In this document: one piece after another, positions 9,437 to 18,156 of the stretch | Position numbering within the stretch: position 1 is the stretch's first letter | Layout of the letters: each line of letters begins with the position of its first letter | Assembly (NCBI GenBank): GCA_026982665.1 | Contig: JALSGQ010000043.1 | Span: forward strand, 1 to 63,013 | Source of the DNA: Hyphomicrobiales bacterium | Lineage (GTDB): Bacteria > Pseudomonadota > Alphaproteobacteria > Rhizobiales > Aestuariivirgaceae | Length of the DNA: 63,013 nt | Reading direction: 5' to 3' | Notes under the pieces: generated by a model | What the model was told of the DNA's origin: nothing | The model's database searches: none | What the model saw: only the letters and a program-made list of their open reading frames with translations | Made by a program: the position numbers and the translations under genes

Positions 9437-9490
9437 GTTTCCCCGTTTCCGTGCGCTTCCCGCATTTCCATCGAGACGGAGCAGACCACC

Positions 9491-10264
9491 ATGCACATTC
9501 CCGCATCCGGCAATGGCAACGGCGACGTGCTGCTGCGTCTTGATGGCGTCGGCGTGCGCGCGCCTTCCGGGCGCTGGATCCTGCGCGATGTCTCCTTCTC
9601 CGTGAAGCGCGGTGAAATCGTTACCATCATCGGCCCCAACGGTGGCGGCAAGACCACCACCGTGCGCACCGCGCTTGGCATCATCACCCCCACCACCGGC
9701 ACGGTGTGGCGCAAGCCGGGACTGCGCATCGGTTACACGCCGCAGAAGATGAAGCCCGATGCCACCCTGCCGCTTTCCGTGGCGCGCTTCCTGGCGCTGG
9801 GCACGGGCGCGGGCCGGGCAGACATCGAAGCGGCGCTTGCACGCACCGGTGCCCAATCCCTGCTGCACGAGCAACTGGCGCATCTCTCCGGCGGCGAGCT
9901 GCAGCGCGTGCTCATTGCCCGCGCCATGCTGCGCCGCCCCGACCTGCTGGTGCTGGACGAGCCGGTGCAGGGCGTGGATTTCACCGGCGAGGCGCAGCTC
10001 TATGACCTCATCCGCAGCCTGCGGGAGGAGAGCGGCTGCGGCGTGCTGATGGTTTCGCACGACCTGCACTTCGTCATGGCCGGCACCGATCACGTGGTGT
10101 GCATCAACGTGCACGTATGCTGCGCCGGCACCCCGCAGGCCGTGTCGGAACACCCGGAATACACCGGCCTGTTCGGTCCCGCCGCCGTGGCGCATCAGGC
10201 AGCCTACACCCACCTGCATGATCACGAGCACGGCCTGAAGCATGATCCGGGCCGGGAGGAATGA
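9491..10264 (+). CDS. znuC: Zinc ABC transporter ATP-binding protein
   Basis: ATPase of the ZnuABC-type high-affinity metal importer, acting on the inner face of the cytoplasmic membrane. At 257 aa it has Walker A GPNGGGKTTT (about 48-57), the Q-loop in YTPQKM, the signature LSGGELQRV, Walker B LLVLDEP and the switch His in MVSHDLHFV. The motif pattern VQGVDFTGE after Walker B and the loop HVVCINVHVCCAGTP are typical of ZnuC. The C-terminal tail is rich in histidine (YTHLHDHEHGLKH), a feature often seen in zinc-handling ATPases and probably a metal-sensing or scavenging tail. znuB follows after three bases. No znuA or zur lies nearby, and I see no Zur-like palindrome in the 54 bases in front. 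Confidence 0.93.
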   Translation: MHIPASGNGNGDVLLRLDGVGVRAPSGRWILRDVSFSVKRGEIVTIIGPNGGGKTTTVRTALGIITPTTGTVWRKPGLRIGYTPQKMKPDATLPLSVARFLALGTGAGRADIEAALARTGAQSLLHEQLAHLSGGELQRVLIARAMLRRPDLLVLDEPVQGVDFTGEAQLYDLIRSLREESGCGVLMVSHDLHFVMAGTDHVVCINVHVCCAGTPQAVSEHPEYTGLFGPAAVAHQAAYTHLHDHEHGLKHDPGREE

Positions 10265-10267
10265 ATC

Positions 10268-11098
10268 ATGCACGAACATTTGAATGAACATCTGCACGGG
10301 GCCATCGTGCCCGCGCCGTTCTGGCTCATCCTGCTGGCGACACTGGCGCTGATGCTGGCCACCGCCCCGGCGGGCAGCGTGCTGCTGTGGCGGCGTTTCG
10401 CCTATTTCGGCGATGCATTGGGGCACGCGGCCATGTTCGGCGTGGCGCTGGCGCTGGCCATGCACCTGCCCGTCATCGCCGGGGTGGCGGTGGTGGCGCT
10501 GGTGGTGGCCGCCACCGTCATCCGCATGGCGCGCGGCGGGCAACTGGCCCATGATGCGCTGCTTGGCACCTTCGCCCACGGCCTGCTGGCATTGGGCCTG
10601 CTGCTGGCCTTCATCTCCCTGCCCAAGGGGGCGGACCTGCATCACGTGCTGTTTGGCGACGTGCTGCACATGCAGCCCGTGGAGGCCGTGGCCATCATCA
10701 TCGGTGCCATCATCATCGCCGTGCTGCTGTGGCGCTCGTGGAACGTGCTGGTGCTGGGCGCGGTGAGCGACGAGCTGGCGCAGGCCGAGGGCTGGCCGGT
10801 GCAGCGCGCCCAGATGCTGCTGCTGCTCTCCGCCGCTGCCCTGCTGGCGCTGGCGGCAAAGGCCGCCGGGTTGCTGCTGTTCGCCTCGCTGCTCATCATC
10901 CCCGCCGCTGCCGCCCGTGCCTTTGCCCGCACGCCGGAACACATGGCGCTGGGTGCGGTGCTCGTTGCCCTGCCGGCGGTCATCGGTGGGCTGTTCATCG
11001 CGCGCGCCTTCGCAATCCCCTCCGGCCCGGCCATCGTCTCCATTGCCTTCGGCTTCTTCGTGCTTTTTCACTTGGCGGCATGGTTGCGGCGGCGTTGA
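10268..11098 (+). CDS. znuB: Zinc ABC transporter permease
   Basis: Integral membrane permease of the ABC-3 family that pairs with ZnuC. The 276-aa protein begins with a His-rich stretch (MHEHLNEHLHG) and then has about eight hydrophobic segments, with the family signatures RFAYFGDALGHAAMFGVALA near residue 45 and AAKAAGLLLFASLLIIPAAAAR near residue 195. Three bases separate it from znuC, so the two are co-translated. The substrate could in principle be Mn or Fe, but the ZnuC type and the His-rich ends of both subunits favour zinc. The binding-protein gene is missing from this locus, so the complete transporter must be assembled from an unlinked znuA. Confidence 0.92.
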   Translation: MHEHLNEHLHGAIVPAPFWLILLATLALMLATAPAGSVLLWRRFAYFGDALGHAAMFGVALALAMHLPVIAGVAVVALVVAATVIRMARGGQLAHDALLGTFAHGLLALGLLLAFISLPKGADLHHVLFGDVLHMQPVEAVAIIIGAIIIAVLLWRSWNVLVLGAVSDELAQAEGWPVQRAQMLLLLSAAALLALAAKAAGLLLFASLLIIPAAAARAFARTPEHMALGAVLVALPAVIGGLFIARAFAIPSGPAIVSIAFGFFVLFHLAAWLRRR

Positions 11099-11240
11099 AC
11101 CGCCATATACTGGAAAAGTGCTGTTCGGCACGCATCACCACGCCCACCTTTCAACGGACGATCTGGCACACAACAGGCAAGGACAAGCGAAGCGACAGCC
11201 GGCAACCACGCTCCCGCAACCATCCGACGAGGAGTTATCC

Positions 11241-13043
11241 ATGCCCGGCACAAGACGCGAAAGTCTCTCCCTGGCGCTCACCGGCTCCGGCGGCACCGGC
11301 ATGATCTCCGCTGGCGAGCTGCTGCTGCGCGCCTGCGCCCGCATTGGCCTGTATGGATTGCAGACGCGCTCCGTCGGCCCTCAGATCAGGGGTGGCGAAT
11401 CGGCGGCCTTGCTGCGCATCGCCCATTATCCGGTGGAGGCGCACGATGATGCCTTTCACGTGCTGTTCGCCGCCGACTGGCAGAACTTCGAGCGCTTCGC
11501 CGGCGAGATCACGCTGGCCGATGACGTGGTGGTGATCACCGATGAGGCCGCCACCGACATCCCCCGCGTGGTGCGCGCACACGCCGCCGACATTCGCCAC
11601 CTGCCGCTGCATGCCATTGCCAGGGAGCACAAGGCACGCATCAACATGGTGGGGCTGGGCCTGCTGGGCCATCTGCTGCGGCTGACGGAAGAGGAGCTTG
11701 CCGACATCATCCACTGGTTCTTCACCCGCAAGGGGCGGCAGCAGTTCATCGAGCCGTCCATTGCCGCCATGCGGGCCGGTTTTGCGCTGGCCGAACCGAT
11801 GCTGGAGGAGGTGCCTTCGCTGCGCACAACACCGGATGCAGCGCGGGCGCAGGCCAAGGCCGGGCGGCGCTGGCTGATCAGCGGCAACCAGGCGGTGGCG
11901 ACGGGCTTTCTGCAGGCGGGCGGGCGGTTCGTGGCGGGCTATCCCATCACGCCGGCCACCGACATGCTGGAATGGCTGGCAGCACGGCTGCCGCAACTGG
12001 GTGGGCAACTGGTGCAGGCGGAGGACGAGCTGGCCGCCATCAACATGGTGCTGGGCGCCTCTTACGGCGGCATTCCGGCGATGACGGCCACCTCCGGCCC
12101 CGGCTTCTCGCTGATGGCGGAGGGCATCGGCCTTGGCGTGATGGCGGAGATCCCGGCACTCATCGTTGACGTGCAGCGCATCGGCCCCTCCACCGGCATC
12201 CCGACGAAGTCCGAGCAGGGCGATTTGCAACTGGCGCTGTGCGGCACGCACGGGGATGCGCCGCACCTGGTCATCGCGCCGGACTGCATCAACGATGCCA
12301 TCCGCACCACCGCCTGGGCGCTGCACCTGGCGGAGAAGCTGCAATGCCCGGCGGTGCTGCTGAGCGATCAGAAGCTGGGGCAGATGCTGAGTGTCATCGA
12401 TGCGCCGGAAGGCATGCCGCCGTGGAAGGCGGAGCGCGAGACGGTGGCTGCCTGCGAAACGGGCGATTACCGGCGTTTTGCCCTCACCGACAGCGGTATC
12501 TCACCCGTGGCGCTGCCCGGCGCGAAGGGCTGCATGCACACCATCGACGGGCTGGAGCATGACGAGGCGGCGCTGCCGTCCTCGAAGGTGGAGGATCACG
12601 CCGCGCAACTTGAAAAACGTTGGCGCAAGCTTCAGCAGATGGAGGAGTGGCCGGAGGAGGAGATGCGCCACTGGGCCGATTGCATCGGCACTGGCGAGGT
12701 CTGCATCATCACCTTCGGTTCCAGCGCCGGGCCGGCGCGCGAGGCCATCCGGCTGGCAGCGGATATGGGGCTGCATGCGCGACACATCAGCATGCGGCTG
12801 CTGTTCCCGCCGCAGAAGAAGCGGCTGCACAAGCTGCTGGAAGGGGTGAAGCGCCTCATCGTGGTGGAGCAGACCCATTCCGGGCAGTTCTTGCATTACC
12901 TGAAGGCGCATTACGAGCTGCCCGAAGTGGTCATCTCCTGCCGCCGCCCGGGGCCGAAGCCCATCACCCCGCAACAGGTGCTGCGCGCCCTGCGCGAGGC
13001 CTGCACCGTTGATGCGAAGCTCACCGAGAGGGTCTGCACATGA
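11241..13043 (+). CDS. korA: 2-oxoacid:acceptor oxidoreductase, fused gamma-alpha subunit (2-oxoglutarate type)
   Basis: Larger subunit of a thiamine-diphosphate 2-oxoacid:ferredoxin oxidoreductase, which couples oxidative decarboxylation of 2-oxoglutarate (or its reverse) to ferredoxin. The 600-aa chain fuses the gamma domain (residues 1-190, starting LALTGSGGTGMISAGELL with RGGESAALLRI) to the alpha domain (from about 210), which contains GYPITPATDMLEWL and TATSGPGFSLMAEG. No ferredoxin-type CxxCxxC cluster domain is present. The track ORF begins inside znuB; the ATG at 11241 has GAGGAG eight bases upstream and starts directly before the gamma motif. The stop overlaps the korB start (ATGA). 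Assignment to 2-oxoglutarate rather than pyruvate rests on the two-gene layout and overall resemblance. Confidence 0.9.
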   Translation: MPGTRRESLSLALTGSGGTGMISAGELLLRACARIGLYGLQTRSVGPQIRGGESAALLRIAHYPVEAHDDAFHVLFAADWQNFERFAGEITLADDVVVITDEAATDIPRVVRAHAADIRHLPLHAIAREHKARINMVGLGLLGHLLRLTEEELADIIHWFFTRKGRQQFIEPSIAAMRAGFALAEPMLEEVPSLRTTPDAARAQAKAGRRWLISGNQAVATGFLQAGGRFVAGYPITPATDMLEWLAARLPQLGGQLVQAEDELAAINMVLGASYGGIPAMTATSGPGFSLMAEGIGLGVMAEIPALIVDVQRIGPSTGIPTKSEQGDLQLALCGTHGDAPHLVIAPDCINDAIRTTAWALHLAEKLQCPAVLLSDQKLGQMLSVIDAPEGMPPWKAERETVAACETGDYRRFALTDSGISPVALPGAKGCMHTIDGLEHDEAALPSSKVEDHAAQLEKRWRKLQQMEEWPEEEMRHWADCIGTGEVCIITFGSSAGPAREAIRLAADMGLHARHISMRLLFPPQKKRLHKLLEGVKRLIVVEQTHSGQFLHYLKAHYELPEVVISCRRPGPKPITPQQVLRALREACTVDAKLTERVCT

Positions 13044-13882
13044 ACAGGCAAACGGCTCCCGCACCGAAGCCCGGCGACTACAAGAGCGGCGTGCACCCCG
13101 TCTGGTGCCCCGGCTGTGGCGATTTTGCGGTGCTGGCCGCCATCACCCGGGCGTTGGCGAAGCTGCAGTTGCCGAAGCACGAGGTGGCGCTGGTCTCCGG
13201 CATCGGCTGCTCGGGCCGCATTCCGGCCTATCTCGACGTTTACGGTTTTCACGGGCTTCATGGCCGCGCCCTGCCGGTGGCCACGGGGCTGAAGCTTTCC
13301 CGCCCGGAGCTGACGGTGCTGGCCGCCGGTGGCGATGGCGACATCTACTCCATCGGCGCGGCGCACTTCGTGCACGCCTGCCGGCGCAACCCGGACATCA
13401 CCCTCATCGTCATGGACAACCGCGTCTATGGCATGACCAAGGGCCAGCCCTCGCCCACCTCGGAGCCGGACTTCGCCGCCGCGCTGCAGCCCGAGGGGCC
13501 GCACGTGCCTCCCGTCAACGGCCTGCTGCTGGCGCTCTCCGCCGGTGCGACCTTCGTCGCGCGGGCCTTCTCCGGCCACGTCGATGCGCTGGCGGAGATG
13601 ATCATCGCCGGCATCGAGCACCCCGGTTTCGCGGTAATCGAGGTGCTCAGCCCCTGCCCCACCTTCCGCCCGGAGCAGACGCAATGGAAGCGGCAGGTGG
13701 AAGATGACGTGTTCAAGCCCGCCAGCTCGCTGCAGGAGGCGATGGCGCAGGTGATCAGCGCGCCGGAGCTTGGAACCGGCATCGTCTGGCAGACGACGCG
13801 CCCGGCGGCGGAGCACATCCCCGCCCCGCCCGCCGACCACGCGGCGGTGATGCGCGAGATCACGCAGGCCTTTCTGCCATGA
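13040..13882 (+). CDS. korB: 2-oxoacid:acceptor oxidoreductase, thiamine-diphosphate beta subunit
   Basis: Catalytic partner of KorA. The 280-aa protein carries the TPP and Mg signature GGDGDIYSIG followed by MDNRVYGMTKGQ, and N-terminal cysteines (WCPGCGDF, then GIGCSGR) of the kind that bind the single 4Fe-4S cluster in this subunit. The order gamma-alpha then beta with an ATGA overlap is the standard two-subunit KOR operon, known in several aerobic alphaproteobacteria as well as in reductive-TCA organisms. No ferredoxin gene is adjacent, so the electron acceptor is encoded elsewhere. The gene ends 30 bases before the first of three inverted repeats in the following spacer. Confidence 0.92.
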   Translation: MNRQTAPAPKPGDYKSGVHPVWCPGCGDFAVLAAITRALAKLQLPKHEVALVSGIGCSGRIPAYLDVYGFHGLHGRALPVATGLKLSRPELTVLAAGGDGDIYSIGAAHFVHACRRNPDITLIVMDNRVYGMTKGQPSPTSEPDFAAALQPEGPHVPPVNGLLLALSAGATFVARAFSGHVDALAEMIIAGIEHPGFAVIEVLSPCPTFRPEQTQWKRQVEDDVFKPASSLQEAMAQVISAPELGTGIVWQTTRPAAEHIPAPPADHAAVMREITQAFLP

Positions 13883-13912
13883 TGCGGGTCTGAAGTTGAG
13901 AATTGGCTGAGA

Positions 13913-13948
13913 GAAGCGCCAATGGGGCAAAGCCGCCATTGGCGCTTC
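13913..13948 (+). terminator. Hairpin after korB sharing its arm with the dut terminator
   Basis: GAAGCGCCAATGG (13913-13925) pairs with CCATTGGCGCTTC (13936-13948); an inner GGC/GCC pair closes an AAA loop with one bulged G. No T-tract follows, so it may be a Rho-independent terminator of low efficiency or a 3'-end stabiliser. The 13-base left arm is identical to 96-108. Confidence 0.55.
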
Positions 13949-13963
13949 ATGATCATCGTGGGG

Positions 13964-14042
13964 GCCTGTTTCTCCCTGTCAAGGATCTTCGACCGCCTTC
14001 GGCGGCGGCCCGAAGGGCCGTCCTTGACAGGGAGAAACAGGC
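13964..14042. repeat. 79-bp element: 22-bp perfect inverted repeat enclosing two hairpins
   Basis: 13964-13985 is exactly complementary to 14021-14042. Inside are CCGCC-TTC-GGCGG (13993-14005) and CGGCCC-GAA-GGGCCG (14006-14020), so the strand can fold into a three-way junction. Each arm carries an outward-facing TTGACA hexamer. I see no target-site duplication, so a mobile origin is unproven. It could be a structured RNA, a terminator complex or a small miniature element. Confidence 0.7.
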
Positions 14043-14056
14043 AAAAACAATCGAGC

Positions 14057-14095
14057 AGAAGGGCCGGCGGGGCATATTGACCCGTCGGCCCTTCT
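14057..14095 (+). terminator. 15-bp hairpin upstream of purH
   Basis: AGAAGGGCCGGCGGG (14057-14071) pairs with CCCGTCGGCCCTTCT (14081-14095) with one G-U pair and a nine-base loop, followed by CTTAA. It is strong enough to act as a terminator for transcripts from korAB or as an attenuator in the purH leader; the T-run is short. Confidence 0.5.
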
Positions 14096-14200
14096 CTTAA
14101 CCAATACCTGACCACACACCTGCGCTTTTCCCCCGCACCGCCATCTGCTATCACCCGGGCAATCATCGCTTTCATCATCTGCAAGCAGGGGAAGAGATCC

Positions 14201-15790
14201 ATGCCCAGCCCGGTGCGCCGCGCGCTCATTTCCGTTTCCGACAAGACCGGCATCATCGACCTTGCCCGTGCGCTGGTGGAACGCTTCAATGTCGAGATCA
14301 TCTCCACCGGCGGCACGGCGAAGGCGCTGAAGGAGGCCGGCATCGCGGTAACAGACGTTTCCGACATCACCGGCTTTCCGGAGATCATGGACGGGCGGGT
14401 GAAGACCCTGCACCCGATGGTGCACGGGGGGCTGCTGGCGGTGCGCGGCAATGCCGAGCACGAGGCGGCGATGGCCGAGCATGGCATCGGGCCGATCGAC
14501 CTGTTGGTGGTCAACCTCTATCCCTTCGAGCAGACGCTGGCCTCAGGCGCGGATTACGACGCTTGCGTGGAGAACATCGACATCGGCGGCCCGGCGATGA
14601 TCCGCGCCGCGGCGAAGAACCATGCTGGCGTTGCGGTGGTGGTGGATCCCGCCGATTACGACAAGCTGCTGGGCGACATGGCTCAGCATGATGGCGGCAC
14701 CTGCGCGAAGTTCCGCCGCAAGCTGGCGCAGAAGGCGTTTGCCCGCACCGCTGCCTATGATGCCGCCATCTCCAACTGGCTGGGCCGGGTGGTGGAGAAC
14801 CCGGAGGAGCCGGAAGCCGCATGGCCGCGCACCTTCACCGCCCAGTTCGTCAAGAAGCAGGAGATGCGCTACGGCGAGAACCCGCACCAGAGGGCTGCCT
14901 TCTACACCGATGCCGAAGGCGCTTCCGAGCCGTGCATTGCCACCGCCGAGCAGTTGCAGGGCAAGGAGCTTTCCTACAACAACATCGCCGATGCCGACGC
15001 CGCGCTGGAATGCGTGAAGCAGTTCGATGCCGGGGAAGAAGGCCCGGCCTGCGTCATCGTCAAGCACGCCAACCCGTGCGGCGTGGCGGTGGCGGACAGC
15101 CTGCTTCAGGCCTACGATCTGGCTTATCAGACCGATCCGGAATCGGCCTTTGGCGGCATCATCGCCTTCAATCAGGCGCTGGACGAGGAGACGGCGAAAG
15201 CCATCGTCGAGCGGCAGTTCGTGGAGGTCATCATCGCGCCGGAGGTAACGGATGCGGCGCGCGAGGCGGTGGCGAGCAAGAAGAACGTGCGGCTGCTGGC
15301 CACCGGCATGTGGCAGCGTGAGCCGCAGCCGAGGCTCGACTTCAAGCGGGTGAACGGCGGCCTCCTGGTGCAGGATGCCGACCTGGCGCTCTATGACGAG
15401 CTGAAGACGGTAACCGACCGCGCGCCGACGGAGGAGGAGCTGCGTGATCTCGTCTTCGCCTGGAAGGTGTGCAAGTTCGTGAAGTCCAACGCCATCGTCT
15501 ATGCCAAGGACCGGCGCACCATCGGCGTTGGTGCGGGGCAGATGAGCCGGGTGAACTCCGCCCGCATCGCCCGCATCAAGGCGGAGCACGCGGGACTTGA
15601 AGTGAAAGGCTCGGTGGTGGCGTCAGACGCCTTCTTCCCCTTCGCCGACGGCCTGCTGGAGGCAGCGGGTGCGGGCTGCACGGCGGTGATTCAGCCCGGT
15701 GGCTCCATTCGCGACGAGGAGGTCATTGCGGCGGCCAACGAGCAGGGGCTGGCGATGGTGTTCACCGGCATGCGCCACTTCCGCCACTGA
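14201..15790 (+). CDS. purH: Bifunctional AICAR transformylase / IMP cyclohydrolase
   Basis: PurH carries out the last two steps of de novo IMP synthesis: formylation of AICAR with 10-formyl-THF, then ring closure. The 529-aa protein has the N-terminal cyclohydrolase ([33 protein letters not shown], residues 7-75) and the C-terminal transformylase with the catalytic Lys-His pair in [10 protein letters not shown] (about residue 285) and [10 protein letters not shown] near the end. The ATG at 14201 is preceded by GGGGAAGAG. It converges on the heparinase-like gene with a 39-base gap, an arrangement recurrent in alphaproteobacteria. Its folate cofactor links it to folP in the same window. Confidence 0.98.
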   Translation: MPSPVRRALISVSDKTGIIDLARALVERFNVEIISTGGTAKALKEAGIAVTDVSDITGFPEIMDGRVKTLHPMVHGGLLAVRGNAEHEAAMAEHGIGPIDLLVVNLYPFEQTLASGADYDACVENIDIGGPAMIRAAAKNHAGVAVVVDPADYDKLLGDMAQHDGGTCAKFRRKLAQKAFARTAAYDAAISNWLGRVVENPEEPEAAWPRTFTAQFVKKQEMRYGENPHQRAAFYTDAEGASEPCIATAEQLQGKELSYNNIADADAALECVKQFDAGEEGPACVIVKHANPCGVAVADSLLQAYDLAYQTDPESAFGGIIAFNQALDEETAKAIVERQFVEVIIAPEVTDAAREAVASKKNVRLLATGMWQREPQPRLDFKRVNGGLLVQDADLALYDELKTVTDRAPTEEELRDLVFAWKVCKFVKSNAIVYAKDRRTIGVGAGQMSRVNSARIARIKAEHAGLEVKGSVVASDAFFPFADGLLEAAGAGCTAVIQPGGSIRDEEVIAAANEQGLAMVFTGMRHFRH

Positions 15791-15829
15791 CCGGGAAGTG
15801 ATGCCTGGCCTTCGACCGCTGGCCGGACA

Positions 15830-17680
15830 TCAGCCGAACAACGGTGTATCGACAGCCTCCTGCCGACGCTGCTGCCGGCTGGCCGGTGTGCCGCGCCTGC
15901 CGTTTTTTGCCGCGGAGGAACGCCGCAGCCGCCAGTTGACCACCGCGCCGCACCCCGGCGCACATGTTCCGCGCAACACCATCTGCACGCTGCGCCGCGG
16001 CCCGCCCGGCCCCGCCAGCAGAATGCTCTCCTCCAGCGCCAGCTTCGCATTGCGGGCGGTGAATACCCAACCGGAGCGATCAGGCAGCATCAGCACCACC
16101 GACAGCCCATCACGCGACAGGCTGGCGCGCACGCCGGGATACAGATGAAAACGAATGATGAAAGGCACCGCCTGCCCGGTATAACCATCTCCTGCATTGC
16201 CAGCGCCGGCCTCCGCTTCCTGCGCGACAGGCATCTGCCCATCCGCTGGCAGGAAACTGTCCTCGCCGCGCAGGTCCGTGCCATCTGCCGACAAAAACAG
16301 CCGCCGCCGCGCCGTCAACCCGTGCGCCGCCCGCCAGGCATCATGCGCCGCCTCCACCACCAGCCCGGCATCGCCCTCCTGCACATCGGTCGCCACCACC
16401 GGGCCACGCGCCAGCGCCGCGCCACTTCCCAACCAGCGGCTGAGCGTATCCGACAGCAGTTCGCCGGCATCGGCATGTTCCAGCATCGGCATGGAGTGCG
16501 CCGCACTCAGCCGCGCCGCCTCGCGCAGCTCGGCAACATCGCGCAGTGGTGCGCCGCAACTGGTGATGATGCGCTGCCCACGCACCGAGAATTCCAGCGC
16601 CAGTGCCGACAGCGCACCCGCCGCATTGTGCCACGGTGCCGGTGGCGCGCCCACGTCCATCAGCGCCACGCTGCCACCGCGCGCCAGCCGCGCATAACCG
16701 CTCTGCGGTGCCAGCTGCAGCGGTGCCCCGGCAATGGCATCATGCTCCAGCACCCGCGCCAGCAACTGCCGTTCGGCATCGCGCCCGCCGTGAAACAGCG
16801 CCAGCCCGCCATCGGCATGGGAGAGCATGCGCAGCCACGGCAAGGCCCGCTCCAGCGCCTGCTCCACCTCCACCGGCACCTCCAGCCCCGCCTGCATCAC
16901 CGCCCGGCGCAGGGGCAGCAGGGTGCACAGCAGGTCAAGATGCGTCTGCGCACAGCGCGACACATGCCCGCCATCGGCCAGGAACTGCCGCGGCATTTCT
17001 TCTGCCAGCACCGCCAGTGCCTGCTCGCGCACTGCCAGTTCATGCTCCAGCGCCAATGCCATCCACGCGCGTGCCATCAGCACTTCCAGCCGCTGGGCGG
17101 CATCCAGCCCGCCCAAGGGGCAGCGCTGCAACAGGCGTGCCTGGGCGGCCAATCCTTGCAGGAAATTGCGTGCGAAGCTTTCCTCTGCCTCATGCAGCAA
17201 CGCCTGCGCCGCACCGGACCAGTTCACCAGCCGCCGCGCCAGAATGTCCGGCCGCCGGGCCAGTGCCGGCAATTGCCGCTGGCGCTGCAACCAGTCCATG
17301 ACCAGCCCCCGTGCGCGCAACAGCCACAGCTGCCGCGGCTGCTGCAACAGCTCATGCAGCCAGTCGAAGCGATGCAGCGCCGCCAGCCACTGCGGCGGCA
17401 CATCGCCGCGATCGAAGATGATGCTGCCCAGCGCCTGCACCTCGCATTCGGCCAGCCGCCAGTGCCCACGGCAGATTTCCTCGCCACGCCCATGCAGGCG
17501 CCGCAGCGGTGCCGGCATCGGCACGCCCCATGCCGCTGCCGCTCTCGGCATGCGCACCACCGGCTGCCGCAGGCTGCTGCGCAACGGCTGCAGCCACTGC
17601 CCGGCACGCTCCCGCGCCAGCCGCATCCACATGCCGCGTTCATCAACTGCTGCTGCCGAATTTTCCGCGGAAATCGCCAT
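15830..17680 (-). CDS. Heparinase II/III family protein
   Basis: 616-aa protein with the heparinase II/III-type alpha/alpha toroid in the N-terminal 300 residues ([25 protein letters not shown]) and a C-terminal beta-sandwich with [15 protein letters not shown] and [10 protein letters not shown]. In characterised lyases this fold cleaves uronic-acid polysaccharides, but this branch, kept beside purH in many alphaproteobacteria, has no established substrate. There is no clear signal peptide at the chosen start, so it may be cytoplasmic or peripheral. Arg and Leu are very frequent, and codon use matches the neighbours. It converges with purH, and its 5' side faces a 476-base gap. A role in turnover of an envelope or capsule polymer is inference only. 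Confidence 0.85.
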   Translation of the reverse strand: MAISAENSAAAVDERGMWMRLARERAGQWLQPLRSSLRQPVVRMPRAAAAWGVPMPAPLRRLHGRGEEICRGHWRLAECEVQALGSIIFDRGDVPPQWLAALHRFDWLHELLQQPRQLWLLRARGLVMDWLQRQRQLPALARRPDILARRLVNWSGAAQALLHEAEESFARNFLQGLAAQARLLQRCPLGGLDAAQRLEVLMARAWMALALEHELAVREQALAVLAEEMPRQFLADGGHVSRCAQTHLDLLCTLLPLRRAVMQAGLEVPVEVEQALERALPWLRMLSHADGGLALFHGGRDAERQLLARVLEHDAIAGAPLQLAPQSGYARLARGGSVALMDVGAPPAPWHNAAGALSALALEFSVRGQRIITSCGAPLRDVAELREAARLSAAHSMPMLEHADAGELLSDTLSRWLGSGAALARGPVVATDVQEGDAGLVVEAAHDAWRAAHGLTARRRLFLSADGTDLRGEDSFLPADGQMPVAQEAEAGAGNAGDGYTGQAVPFIIRFHLYPGVRASLSRDGLSVVLMLPDRSGWVFTARNAKLALEESILLAGPGGPRRSVQMVLRGTCAPGCGAVVNWRLRRSSAAKNGRRGTPASRQQRRQEAVDTPLFG

Positions 17681-18156
17681 GCCCGTTCAGCCATCCCATG
17701 CCATGATGCACTCCGCAGCGCATGCCAGCATGCGCATGCCTCATTCAGCACACGGCATGGTTAACGATTGGCTAATGCAAGGCACCTTGCGCAGGAAAAC
17801 GGTAACACTTTCCGTCAGGTTCACCGGAGAACAGGAGGAGAGTTCCGAAAGGGGGCGAGATGGGACAACGAGTCGAATCTCGCCGCACGATGGCAATTTG
17901 CGCGCGTGGATGAGGGGAGAGCCGAATGACTCAACCCCTGCCAAGAGTCATTCAAACGCAGCTTCCCTTTATCCATGTGCTCGCCGCCATCCCGAGCCGG
18001 TTCTTCCCTCTGCACAAGACACGCCTTGAGATCATGGCCGTCATCATCATCGGTCCCTGGCTGTCGCGCACGGCCAATGGTGCGCGTCGACCAGCTGTTC
18101 GTGCCGCATGATGCGAACCACAGCCTGTATGCTGCTGGCCGGGAGGAAAGCGCGCC
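17681..18156. other. Non-coding gap between heparinase-like gene and ialB
   Basis: 476 bases with no convincing gene. The short ORFs at 17741-17944 and 17926-18111 have no ribosome binding site, family resemblance or typical codon use. The only structure I see is the perfect dyad at 17924-17953. The heparinase promoter must lie in the left part, but no good -35/-10 pair is visible there. Confidence 0.6.
17924..17953. repeat. Perfect 9-bp dyad GAATGACTC/GAGTCATTC
   Basis: GAATGACTC (17924-17932) and GAGTCATTC (17945-17953) are perfect inverted repeats separated by 12 bases, in the gap upstream of the heparinase-like gene. The centre-to-centre distance of 21 bases is two helical turns, which suits a dimeric regulator as much as a hairpin. 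No T-run follows. Confidence 0.5.

Larger units (their letters stand above)
13883..14200. other. korB-purH spacer packed with inverted repeats
   Basis: 318 bases without a gene. They hold, in order, a hairpin at 13913-13948, a 22-bp inverted repeat with two internal hairpins at 13964-14042, and a 15-bp hairpin at 14057-14095. The last 100 bases before purH show no clear promoter consensus, only the purH ribosome binding site (GGGGAAGAG). The density of dyad structure here is far above any other spacer in the window. Confidence 0.85.

Noticed and set aside
9437-9490. Possible Zur operator ahead of znuC
   Set aside because: No palindrome of the Zur type is visible in the 54-base gap.
8729-11131. 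800-codon ORF on the minus strand opposite znuCB
   Set aside because: Antisense shadow; Gln/His/Arg-rich composition typical of reverse reading of GC-rich genes.
13964-14042. Insertion sequence remnant
   Set aside because: Inverted repeats with outward -35 boxes recall IS ends, but there is no transposase fragment and no target-site duplication, so I list it only as a structured element.
17926-18111. 61-codon ORF MTQPLPRVIQ in the heparinase-ialB gap
   Set aside because: No ribosome binding site, no family and codon use unlike the neighbours; it also begins within the dyad.
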